In this document: positions 1-11,300 of the stretch, piece by piece | How the letters are laid out: each line of letters opens with the position of its first letter | How positions within the stretch are numbered: position 1 is the first letter of the stretch | Assembly: GCA_028717985.1 (NCBI GenBank) | Contig: JAQUMS010000009.1 | Span: 1 to 12,707 of the forward strand | DNA from: Candidatus Omnitrophota bacterium | GTDB lineage: Bacteria; Omnitrophota; Gorgyraeia; Gygaellales; Profunditerraquicolaceae | Direction: 5' to 3' | DNA length: 12,707 bases | Made by a program: the position numbers and the translations under genes | Notes under the pieces: generated by a model | Database searches by the model: none | Seen by the model: only the letters and a program-made list of their open reading frames with translations | What the model was told of the DNA's origin: nothing

Positions 1-1
1 A

Positions 2-2356
2 GATGAGGTGGTGCGCCTAAGAGAAAAGAACAAAGAAAATAAAAAGTCCATTGTAAGGGACGTCCTTCGCAGGGCCCAGGGTGATTTTAACCGCTCGGTG
101 CGTATTTTAAATGAAGACTATGACATCGAGATGTCGTATAAACAATTCTCTTCATTCGTTGAAAGGTCGATTTACGCGCCTGAATCCGAATTCCGCCGGG
201 AAATTGAAGAATTAAGGAGAATACGTTCTGAGTATAAAAAAGAACTGGTTATGAGAGTATTGAGAGAATCTTCCGGAGATTATGAAGAAGCCGCGCGGGT
301 ATTAGGGCGAAAATATTCCGTTGAATTCACTGCAATGAAACTCCGGAAATTTGTTGCGAGGGAAATTTATAATGGGAATAATAATTTTAAAAATGAAATT
401 AATTCTCTGAGGGTAAAGAAGTTCGGAACGAAAAAAGAGCTGATCACCCGTGATTTTCGCGAGGCAAAAGGCAGTTATACCGTTTTAGCGCGCCTGCTTC
501 AGGAAAAACATGGGATAGAAATAACGCCGGCACAATTAAAAACGTTTGTTTTGAGTAATATATATCCTGAAAATCCCGGGTTAAAAAAAGAAATTGAACG
601 TTTGCGCCGGGAAAGGATCAAAGAAAGGAATTCGTACATTGTTCATGCTTTGCGTGAGACATCAGGGTATTATCCGGCTGCGGCCGCTTTGCTCACCCGG
701 AGGTATGGGATAGAAATCACCGGGAAGACATTGAGCACGTATGTTGTTAAGTATGTATATCCGGAATTCCCTGAATTAAAAAATGAATTTTCTTTATTAA
801 GAAAGAATCGCTATGCCCGGAAACAGTCTAATATAATGCAGGCGTTACGCGAAGCCGGAGGGGATTATAACCAGGCAGTAAAGATCCTGAGAAGAAAATG
901 GTATAAACATACCTATAACGCTGAAGAACTCAAAAAATATGTCGAAACTACTCTTGTTCCGGCGTTCCCCGATTTTTCAAAAGAATTAGCTTTGATCGCG
1001 GAAGCGGATCCCCGCGTTCATGAAGAGCAGATCATCGTCTCTTTGCGCCGGGCACGCGGGAATTATGCTGAAGCGGTAAATATTTTGAAACAAGAACACG
1101 GGTATGAAATTGCCCGGAAAAAATTAATGAATTTTGTCCGATTAGCCGTTTATCCTGCTCATCCGGGGCTTAAAGCTGAGATCGAAGGCCTGCGAAATCA
1201 GCGGTCAGCCGCGTATTTTGATCTGATCCGTGCTGTTATTAAAGAAGCAAAGGGTGATAGTAGAAAAGCCGGGGATATACTTCGCGAAAGGCATAACATT
1301 GAACTTGAGGCACGAACGATTAGTATTTATCTTACTCGTGAACTGTTTCCGTTATATCCCGGACTGCGGGAAGAGATTGAAAATCTCAGGATATTCGGCA
1401 GGGAAGACGTCCGCAAGGAAGATATTCGTGATGCGCTGAGAAAGGCGCGGGGAGTATATTCTCAGGCGGTTTCAATCCTTAAAGAAGAAAATAATATTAA
1501 TGTTTCCGTGAAACGTTTGAAAAAATACGCGAAGAATACTCTTTATACAGAATATCCTTTATTGAGAGCGGAATTAAATGTTTTAAGAGAAAAAGAAAAA
1601 GAGGAGAAAAAAGCGAGGATCATCGATGCCGTACGTAAATCCGGTGGAAACTACATGCCAGCCGCGGGCCTTTTACAAAGTGAATACGGTATGACTATGA
1701 CCGGGAATGCCGTGTGCATATATATGAAAAACACCGCTTTTACCGAAAGGCCGAAACTGAAGGGTGAGCTTGAGTTAAGGAGAAAACAGCCTTTTGAAGA
1801 GAAGCGTGAAACGGTACGTGATATTCTGCTTGAAACAAAGGGTGATTATGAGACGGCATTGAAAATGGTCAATGAGCTTTATGGCAGCGGCTGGAACCGG
1901 AATGATCTATGGAGTTATGTTAAAAAAGAATTATATCCCCGATATCCTGGCATGCGTGTTCAGATTGCCGAAAACAGAAAACAACGGGCTGCTTATAAAC
2001 GTGAATCGGTTATCAAAGCGCTTGAGAAATCGGGAGGGAATTATAGCCGTGCGCTCCGGATATTGGAAGATTTCTATGGTATTAAGACTACGTATTTGTC
2101 TCTGAAGAGCTATGTGGATAAGAGGTTATTGGCGGACAGCGAAGTTAAAAAACGCCTTAATCAACTGCGCGGCCATCCCTGGCGTGATGTGGCTGACTAC
2201 GAAATGATGGAAGCGTTGGAAGAGGCTAACGGCGATTATGAAGGGGCTATTAAATTACTTAATCAGGAAACCGATTTTCGAACACAGCCGGACAAATTTA
2301 CTACTTTTGTGAGGCGGAATTTATATCCTGCTCATCCGGGATTGCAGACAAAATTA
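2..2356 (+). repeat. Regular part of HTH-like repeat array, units 1-12 (65-residue period)
   Basis: Twelve head-to-tail protein repeats. The conserved glycine falls at residues 27, 92, 157, 222, 287, 353, 418, 484, 549, 614, 679 and 744, so spacing is 65 or 66 each time. Units start at about nt 11, 206, 401, 596, 791, 989, 1184, 1379, 1577, 1772, 1967 and 2162. Relative to that Gly (0) the consensus is Leu-Arg at -5/-4, Asp/Asn and Tyr at +1/+2, Ala at +5/+6, Leu at +9, Tyr-Gly-Ile-Glu at +13 to +16, Leu near +22, Tyr-Pro near +31 and Pro near +35, then a Glu-Ile/Leu end and a basic LR-rich linker. The first half (Leu, x-Gly-Asn/Asp, Ala-Ala, Leu) matches the register of the Fis-type helix-turn-helix; the turn to the second helix is several residues longer than in Fis. 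Residues 1-3 (DEV) are the end of a preceding unit. DNA binding is inferred from the motif only; a purely structural helical repeat is the alternative. Confidence 0.9.
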
Positions 2357-5300
2357 CAGGGCTTACGGCAATCCGCGCGGCAGATCCGGCGTGAACAGTT
2401 TCGCGCCGCCTTCTGCAAGTCCGTCGGATCTTATGAAGCGGCCGCGGAAACTCTTCGTGGCGCGTTTAATATAAATATTCCGTCGGGAACTGAACGGGAA
2501 TACATTTTTCATGTTCTTTTCCCGCGTATGGAAAGCCTGAAAAAAATACTGAGGGAGAAAAAACAATACCGTGAACATGAACTTGATGAAAATACGGTTA
2601 TCCGGATCGTGATGGAAGAAAACGGGAATTTCAAAAAAGCGATGTTCCGTTTGGTCCAAGAATATTCTTTTGACCTTACGCATACGATTTTTGTTCACGC
2701 GGTTTTGAGGGTGTTGTATCCGGACCTGATTAATTTCTCCGGTGATGCCCGGGATTTGAAGAATTACCTGCTTGAATGTATCCGCGAAGCACTTAAGGTA
2801 TCTTCCGGCGATTATCAGTCAGCCGCCGGATTATTGAAAGAACGCTATAATATTATGATTGACGCCGGGCATGAAAAGGAATTTTTAAACAGGCATTTGT
2901 TCTGGGGTATGGAAGATCTTAAAACGAGCCTTATTCAGGGGAAAAATTATACGGATTACGATTTAGATGACGCGATGATTGTCAGGATCGTGATTGAAGA
3001 AAAGGGAGATTTTGGAAAAACAGTTTTACGATTGACTTCCGGATGGGGATTTACAGTACAGAGGGTTATGTTCGTGAAGTTTATAGCCAAACGCCTGTAT
3101 CCTGAGGTATCGGTTAATTCGTATGCGTTGATACGAAAACAGGCGCAGGAGTTTATTAAAATAGTCTTTTTGGAAACAAAGGGTGATTATCAGGCTACCT
3201 TGTTGAAATTATATGAGAAATACGGAATTGAAACTAATTTTGAATCTCTCGGCCGCACGATTAGAATACTCAGGAAGAGAGATCCCGATTTCAACCAGCG
3301 GTATCTGGCGATGCTTGTTTATGTTGAACGAGAAAAAGAGGATTCGATAGTAGAGGCATTCCTTGATACGGACGGTAATTATGGGGAGGCCTCTCTTCTG
3401 TTGCAGAAACGATTTGGAATCCCATTATCAGCCGAACAACTCATGAACAAATTAAGCGGTATTGCCTTGAAACGCGCTGATTTCCCCAAAAAGCTTAAGG
3501 AAAAAGGTAAATCCATGCAATGGTTTTTTAGTAATGAAAAAACCTTTATTTATGATTCACTTGGGAAGAAGAATATTCTACCAGAGTATCCTTATGCCGA
3601 ATTCGATGCGGCCGGTAATGCCCGGAAACAGGCGCGGCAAGAAAAAGAAGATGATACGGGATTCGTTCGTTACTCGCAATTTGTCCGGGGCTCTTGTCCT
3701 GATTGCGGAGGAAAAGTCAACCGTGACTTTGTTCATGCCGAGTTTTATTGCGAATCGTGCGGATTGGTTAATCCTCTCCTGTCCCAACCGGGAAACCAGA
3801 ATTTGCCGCGCGATAAAGAAACCGGGAAACCCGAAGTACGGTACACACTTGGTAAAATCATAAGCAACCGTTTAATTGATGAAATTATTGCCGAAGCCAA
3901 AATAAACCAGATGGCGTTAATTCATATATACCAAATTTTTGATTACCGCATCAATACTTCGAGTTTATGGCAGGCGATCAGCCAGGCGGCTAAGCATCCT
4001 GTATCCTATATCGGTACTATTATGGTGAAAGAATCAGGGGATAGGATATTTGATTTTCCGTTTACTATCAGCGAATATGGTATCCCTCGTATGGTTTATA
4101 GCAGGATGCACGGATTCAAGGGCTCGGTTGAAATTGATGACAGTAGTATCCTGACTGTAGTAGTTGAGAATGGGAGTTTTAAGGCTTCTTTGACTATGAG
4201 AGAAAACGGCCGGATTAGTATGGATAATGTTCTGGAAAATACTTTCCCCGGGATAATTGAAGTGGCGGAAGGGATTTCCGCGCGTTCGCGCGATGAAATT
4301 ATCGCGCAGTTTGAAACTTATGCCCGGGAAGTAGCCAGAACCAAAGGCGGCGCCCGTACTTCGAAGAAAACGGTTCAGATAAAACATGATAAGGATATGA
4401 CATCTTCAACCGCTATGGATGAATCCGCGGCATATCAAAAATATTACGGGTCAGGAGAATATGACGGCGGAAACGCGCTCAGGAATAAAAAGGCCGGGGT
4501 TTCTCAGGATGAAGATCCCGTGGAATTTCTTGCCGCGGCGGAAGATGTCCGCGTTGAATTTGAAGCGAAAGAAATATGGGAAGAAACCAGGGATTTTTAC
4601 TCGAAGAAAATAAGCGGAATCAAGGACAGGGAATTACGCCGGTCCGCGCTTAATGAATACCTGAGGAAGATTTCAGTTACGCGCGGAGAACTTCTCATAG
4701 GAGCTAAATCACGCCTGTTCGCCCCGCAATGGATAATTTCCAATATAGGCGCGATAGATTTCGCGCTGGAAAAGGAAAGACACGAGAGTCAGTCGCGCCA
4801 AGAGAGAGAAAAAAGGGAAAGGCAATGGTACAGGGCTTTTGAAAAAGAACCGCGCAAGGCTCACTCCGGTGAAATCCAAACAATTCAGGAACGGCAGGGT
4901 CTATCCGGTACAACGGGGATTGAAAAAAGCGTACTCGGTAAAAAAGATATTTCTTCGGCAGTTTACAGGCTTAGAAATCCCGATGAACTTATCGCCGCCG
5001 TGAATAAATCAAAAAGAGAATTAGAAACGCGGACATTATGGGAACAGGTAGTTGCTTTTTATAAAGAAAAAGCGGCTGCGATCAGCGATAAAGCCCAACG
5101 CCGGATTGTCCTTTCCGAATACCTTAAACAAATCAGCTTATCCAAGAAAGAGCATCGGATAGGCGTATCATCGGAAAACAAGCCGTTTGTTTCCTCGAAA
5201 TGGATTAAAAATAATATCGCTGTTATAGAATTAGCGTTGGCGCAGGAAGTAAAAACAACAGGATCGATCCAGCCGGAAGAAAAGTCGGATAGGATGTTAA

Positions 5301-8300
5301 GCCGGGGAATTCCTATCGTCCGAAAGGGCACATCCGTGAAGATAGATTCCGTCCGGATACCTGTTTCTTCCGGTGCTAAAAAGCCTGGGTTTACGAGTGC
5401 GGAATCCAAAGCTCTGAAAGCGGGTAAAAAATTCGCTGCAGGGAGAATAGTATCTAAATCAAGCTTTTCTTACCCATCCCATAGTATTAAAGATCCTGTT
5501 ATGTTCCGGGAACAGTATGTGAGGAAACAAAAGCAGGAACAGTCATTGCGCGCGCTGCATGAAGCGATGTATTCAGCCGGTACTGATGAAAAAGCGGACG
5601 AAAATATTTCCCGCATCCCGGAAGACATAAATTCATGGCATATGATGGTAATCAGGATGAAAATTATGGATCTTTACGCGGAAGAGGCCGGACTGGAAAC
5701 GATTATTTCCGCGGTTATCCAGATCTTGACTGAACAAGGTCTGCCGGCTGATCTTGCGACGCGTGAAATGGCCGAACGTATTAAAGAAGAAATTGATTCC
5801 GAATTCACGCGCGAGAGTGAGTCTGAAGAAGTCAAAAAACAGTACCGCCAAAAATCAGAGCCTGAGCAGAAGCCGGCAATCGAGAATCGTTTTATTCCGA
5901 TTTACCGTAAAGCGCAAGATAAGTTTATTACGCTTGTAAAAAAACAAGGTTTGAAAGAATGGAAGCCGCGTGAAGCCGGTATTATGCTTGAAGGTTTCTT
6001 TAAGGATAATGCTGATTTTATCAGGGATACGTTAGGCGTACAAACAGAACAGATTTTATTGGATGATTTACGTGGTTATATTATTCGCACGTTGCGTAAT
6101 GATCCGGATGTAGCGGCAGTATACGCTGAAAATATCCGTGTTCATCAGGATATTCTTCCCGGAACTAATGCCGCGCAGGAGAAATCCTCGATGTGTGAAG
6201 AAATGGAACCTGTTTCCCGTAAAGAACAGTTTGTGTCAAAAAGGCTGCCGGTAATGGAAGGAATGTCCTGGGATGAAAAAGAACAGAAACTGGTTTATAA
6301 GCCTGTTGTGCTTTCTGAGGTGAAAGAACGGCCGCGGGGCCGCGAAGTTGACCGGGTAGCGGAAGGACGCAAGGCATTCATAAAACTCGGGTTTTCTCCC
6401 ACGGAAATGAGCGGTTTGTTGAAAAGCGATATATCATTAGAACAGGTGGCAGGGAAAATTACCGCGTTGATTTCTTCGCTGGAATTATATCCTGCTATAA
6501 GAAGATATCTTGTTCAGGGCATGAACGATAAAAACTATGCCTCCATATTTGATAAACTTGAAGATATTGAAAATACGCTTAAAGAAGACAACACCATCAC
6601 TCTTGCGACAATTGAGTTTATGCTGAAATTATTTTACGGATTTAAAGATGAACTTGAAGCATTAGTGCAGGAAAAAAGCCCGAGCCGGTTCAATAATGAA
6701 TATCCGTATGAAAAAGATTTTCGGTTTGATTTCATGTTGTGGCTGAAGATGCATAATCAATGGCGCCGCCTGACAGAAGGCTGGCCGCCGCGGCTTTCGG
6801 TGTTTAGCAGTGATTATCTTATGAACGTGTATCGGGGAAACCAGAAGAGGCCGGGAATTATGAATAAGCCGTGGGCAGAGAATTTCGGTTTTGATACTCC
6901 CGAAGGTTTTGAGAATTTTAAAAAATTAGTGAACGCAATGATTTCCGTGATAACCTCCCAGGAACATACACAGAAAATCCCGGGATTAATTAAGGAAGTA
7001 CGCCGGGAAGATATCAGGGTCATAGGATACCTGAGATTTGATAAACTCTATGGGCGCGAGGAAATCAATTATATTATTTTTAATAAAAACGGCAGCGCGT
7101 TATTCAGCATCGCCGTTGAAAAAAGCGGAAAGCCGTTTGCCGTATGGTTTAAAATATTGCGTCAAATGTATCCGGTCCCCGGTGTTTTTGAAACCCATAT
7201 GGATAAATTCCCCATGCATCACATCATGCCGGTTTTCTTCGGGGATATTGAATCGGAAAACCGTTTTTCCGCCGCGGAAACACCTCACGGGCATAAATCC
7301 ACGCCGGAAATCGTCCACGTTCAACCCGAAGAAATTATAAGCCAAGAACCGGAAGACCGGGAAAAGGAAATCGCCGCGGTGGCCGGAGGTGAGGAAGCTT
7401 GGACGGAATTGAAACGTAAAGTCCTTGCAATGCCTGAATGGCGGCCCAGAACGGTTGGGGAAATTGTCGGAGAACGCATTGAACAACTTGTCAAAAATAA
7501 AGTTATCTACTCATTTGATGCCGCCGGGATCAAGTCTAAAATAGTCCTTTATTTAAGGAATATGTATACTCCTGTTGATCCTGCGCCAATGCCGGTACAA
7601 AGCCACGCGCCTCCATCGAGCGGTATCACGGTAATTGTTTCGCCGGAAAAATCCCTCCGGGAACCGGTTTCCCGCGAAGCAACAATCCGCCGTTCATATT
7701 CGGCTATACAGCAGACTATTCCTCAATTAACCCCGGGAGATTATGCTCCTCTGGTTTCTCTTCTTAATCCATCCGCTCTCAACGCCCCTGCCGGTAGTTC
7801 AGAAGCCCGCGCGATTATAACAACGGTTTTATTAATCCTTAATGTTGAATTCAGGGTTCTTGTAAATATTCTTGGTCAGAATGCCGTTAATACCGCCTTG
7901 GGCATCCTGACGGAAAACGGCATAGTTACGGGTGTTGAAGTGACGCCTGAAGGCCGGTATTATGCCGATAAGATATGCGCCGGAGAAACGCTTGGCGCGA
8001 AAGAAATCGAAGTTTTCAGAAAACGCGTTTCCGGTTCGCCGGAGATCCTCTTGTCCGACGTGCGCAAAAATCGTTTTTATCCCTGCGATAATGATTTTGT
8101 TGAAGGATTAGCGGTATACCTGGCATCTCGTAATCCGGTGTTCGCGATGAACGGGAACGCGCGGGTAATAGCGCATGCGTTACAGCAGGAATATCTTGCT
8201 GAAGAATTGCGGAGTTCGGCGGCAAAACTGAGAGACAGGAAGGAATTAATAAAGAGACTTGGCGAGTATCTGGAAAATGAGGAACAAAAAATATCCGGTG

Positions 8301-11300
8301 AAGCGGGTATCAAAGGCTTGAGCGGTGCCGAAAAAGAACGTTTTGCCGGAGATATCCTTCAGGCGCTTTTATTTACGGATACGGAAGCGATTCTCCGCAT
8401 CATACGGGACAATACGATAGAAAACAGCCGCGAGATTTTAACCGGGATCATGAGCGCCGGCAGGATAGAACGCGTACGCGCGTTTATCAGGCAGAAAGAT
8501 TATTTCTGGATGGTTGTTGGCCGGGAAACTTCCGCTTTGGAAAAAATCGACATGAGAAAACCGTTAATTTCCATGTTTGAAATTTCCTCCAGGCAAACCA
8601 TACCTGCGGCAGCCGCCAGATTCGCTCCTTCCGGCGATAGTATCTTCCTTGATTTTCCGAAAACCAGGATCGGTGCGGAAAGGAAACTGATCGCCGGCAT
8701 GTTAAGGCATGAGGCGCGGGAAAAGAAAGCGAGCGCGGCCAGCTCTTTGCAGGAATTCATGTTTTTTACTGCGGGAGAATGGTCGGTCACTATTAATCCC
8801 GAAATTATGGGCAGAGAAATATGGCTTCCTTTGCGTATCTCGGGTTTCACTAAAGAAGAATCCCTGATTCTTATATTTGCTTTATTGCTTAATCCCAGTG
8901 TTCAGGAATGGTCACGCAGAAATGACGCGAAATCGAATTATATGTACCGGTATCTCGTTGGATTTATGATTGAATTCGGAGAGATTGTAAAAACATATGC
9001 GTCGCCGGAAGATAAAACCGGCGGGATATTGTCTTTGATGAATAAGTTCTGGTTTTTATCTTTACCTGAAAATTCAATGACCCGGAAGATAGAGCCTAAG
9101 GCTTATAACGATGGCGGGGACAAAAACAGTAAAATTAATTCCCAGATAATTGTTATGCGCGGTTTTATGAGGCATTACAGCTTGCTTGGGAATAGAAAAG
9201 GCGAAGATGTTACGGGAATGACCCCGGATGAATTTACGGCTTTGCAGTCGGCATACAGAGATGACCCGGGATTCTTGTCAAGGCGGATAGCTGAAGAAAT
9301 CGGCATCGGGCAAAAAATGGTGGAGACTGTTGAGCCTATTTTAAGAAAACGGATTGAAGGCCATTCAAAGGCTTTCTTGTTTACTTTGTATTACACGGAT
9401 GACAGTGCAGGGGATATTTCATTCCAGCAGATCCAGCAGGATGCCGTAGGCACGGGAAAGAAAATAACCTTTTCTCCCGCTCTTCTGGCGTTTGCCGGGT
9501 TATTCGAATTTTTCTGGAAGAGAAATCAGATTTTTGTCAGAAAAGGGAGCATCAGAAAAGATTTAATAAAACACTATTGGCCGGATATAGAATCGTGGGG
9601 TGATAAAGATGTCCGCTTGCGCTCCTCCGTCTCCGTCGTCCCCTCTGCCGCCGTTCAAAAAGAAGATAAAACGGCATCAGAAGTGCTGTTCCCTCAATCC
9701 AAAAAACATCTGCCGATAAAAGATATTATTACCTGGTTTTTGTTACAGCTTGCCGCAGTGAGAGCAATTTCCCTGACAGACGAAGATAAAATAACGGCTC
9801 TTTTTGATGAACTTGATCCGTTTGAAATCGCATCACTGTTATCCGGGAAATATAAACAGATTACGGTTAAAAACAATAAATACCAGGTGCGCAGATCAAT
9901 AGATAGTGATTCAAAATGGCTTAAGAAACAAGCGAAAAAGCTGGGTTTTACCGTAACAGACGCGAATACCGTTGTAATGGCGGAACATCAGTTTGACGGC
10001 GGGAACAGAGATGTACCGCCTGCCGGGGATATAGATTCACTTCCGAAGGAAAATATCTTTAGTGTTGTCCATGCGGCCTTGTCAGGCGATGTCCAGAAAC
10101 TGGAAGCAATTTTTACTCAGCCGGTAGCAAATGCGGTTATCAATAACGAGTCAATATCGGATAAAGATCTTGTAGTTTCTTTAACCGGATTATTTCAATC
10201 GCTCAGGGAGTTTGCCGTACAACAGGAAGATAAAAATATTTGGCTGAACAAAATCAAACTGGAGGTTATCCCCGGGATAATCTCGGTTTTGAAGCAGAGG
10301 CACATTAATGTTCTTGTTTCCTGGGGAGAGAGGCAGTTCGGTAATAATGCGGCGTTATACAAAGGATTTGAGTCCGATGCTTCCCAGCTTTCTGAAGCGT
10401 ATCTGGTGAGATTGTTTGAGTCTTTGGGCTCAAATCTTAACGGCACGAGTAATCCGCTTAAACTTAAATTGATCGAGATGCAGTTGTTCGGGAATTTAAA
10501 AGGCAATGTCAATGTCAGGAACGCGTTTAAGCGCACGAAGTCTTACAAGGAAAGGCAAAAAGCGGTGATTGAAGCCTTGCAAATAAGCCTTGATGTTTTC
10601 GATTTCAAAAAAGTATCGAAAAAGAAACTGCGGAAGGAAGAGCGGGAATTAGTGAATTTGATCAATGATGAATCTATTCTCGCCGGGTTTATCGAGGAAT
10701 TGGACCGGGTATATGCCGAAGAAAAAAATAGCAGGATGAAACAGGGAGAACAGGAGAAGAATATAGTATCGCAGGAAGAACTTGATGAAAACACCGTGAG
10801 AACGCGGTTAACCGGAGAACCCTGGGCTGATTTGTGGAATCAGGTTGAAACGGTAGCTGTTCAGGAAGAAATATGGAAATGGAATCCTTCCGCAGTCATT
10901 CCGGTCGTTAAAAATACGGGTTTTCTTTTAAACGATAGCTCTTTGCAAGGTGCTTTGATCCGTTTGATTCGTAAAGGTGTGTACCTGATCAGCCGCTGGA
11001 ACGTTGCTCAAACGTTATTTTATCCCGGCATGGAATTTAATGAGTACGAAGCCGCGGTGATCAATAATACGCTTTCTCGTCCGATCGCCGATTTTATCCT
11101 CGGAATTGAATCAGGGAAAGAAGATTCTGTTGTTACCTTGGTCTCCGATGAACGGTTGGCAGCCGAAGATAAAATAATGGTACGGTTATTAGTACTCCTT
11201 GGTCTTAAATTAACCAAAGAGGAGATTGTAAGAATTTTGAACGTAACTCTTCCGGATTTTGACGTCCGTGTCTCCCGTTTACAGACGATAGGTCTGATTA

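Noticed and set aside
2363..2698. Minus-strand ORF of 111 codons, and other minus-strand ORFs such as 7100-7486, 8500-8850 and 10195-10536
   Set aside because: They lie antisense to a continuous coding frame with conserved protein repeats, their translations look like composition artefacts (Phe/Ser/Arg rich), and none shows a domain or its own spacing signals.
2..3505. CRISPR array or tandem DNA repeat as explanation for the periodicity of the first 3.5 kb
   Set aside because: The 195-base period is conserved at the protein level only. Apart from a few 17-18 base matches the DNA of the units is highly diverged, and there are no conserved short repeats with spacers.
3534..3863. Plus-strand ORF of 109 codons in another frame
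   Set aside because: It overlaps the zinc ribbon in the main frame, where four correctly spaced Cys codons show which frame is used. It has no recognisable product.
6329..6342. GC-rich inverted repeat (cggcc, 4-base loop, ggccg) that could look like a terminator stem
   Set aside because: It lies inside the open frame, the stem is only 5 bp, and there is no T-run after it. Several CGCG-rich palindromes in the window follow from Ala/Arg/Gly codons.
8708..8722. HEARE (residues 2903-2907) as a zinc metallopeptidase HExxH motif
   Set aside because: The second His is Glu, no third ligand or protease fold is evident around it, and the surrounding sequence is a plain charged helix.
9477..9528. Hydrophobic aromatic stretch ALLAFAGLFEFFW as a transmembrane helix
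   Set aside because: The hydrophobic run is about 15 residues with an internal Glu and is flanked by Lys/Arg on the following side only. It fits a buried amphipathic helix better.
11010..11032. FYPG motif (residues 3673-3676) as a stray copy of the 65-residue HTH-like unit
   Set aside because: No Gly-Asp-Tyr or Ala-Ala core is found about 31 residues upstream, so only the two-residue Tyr-Pro is shared.
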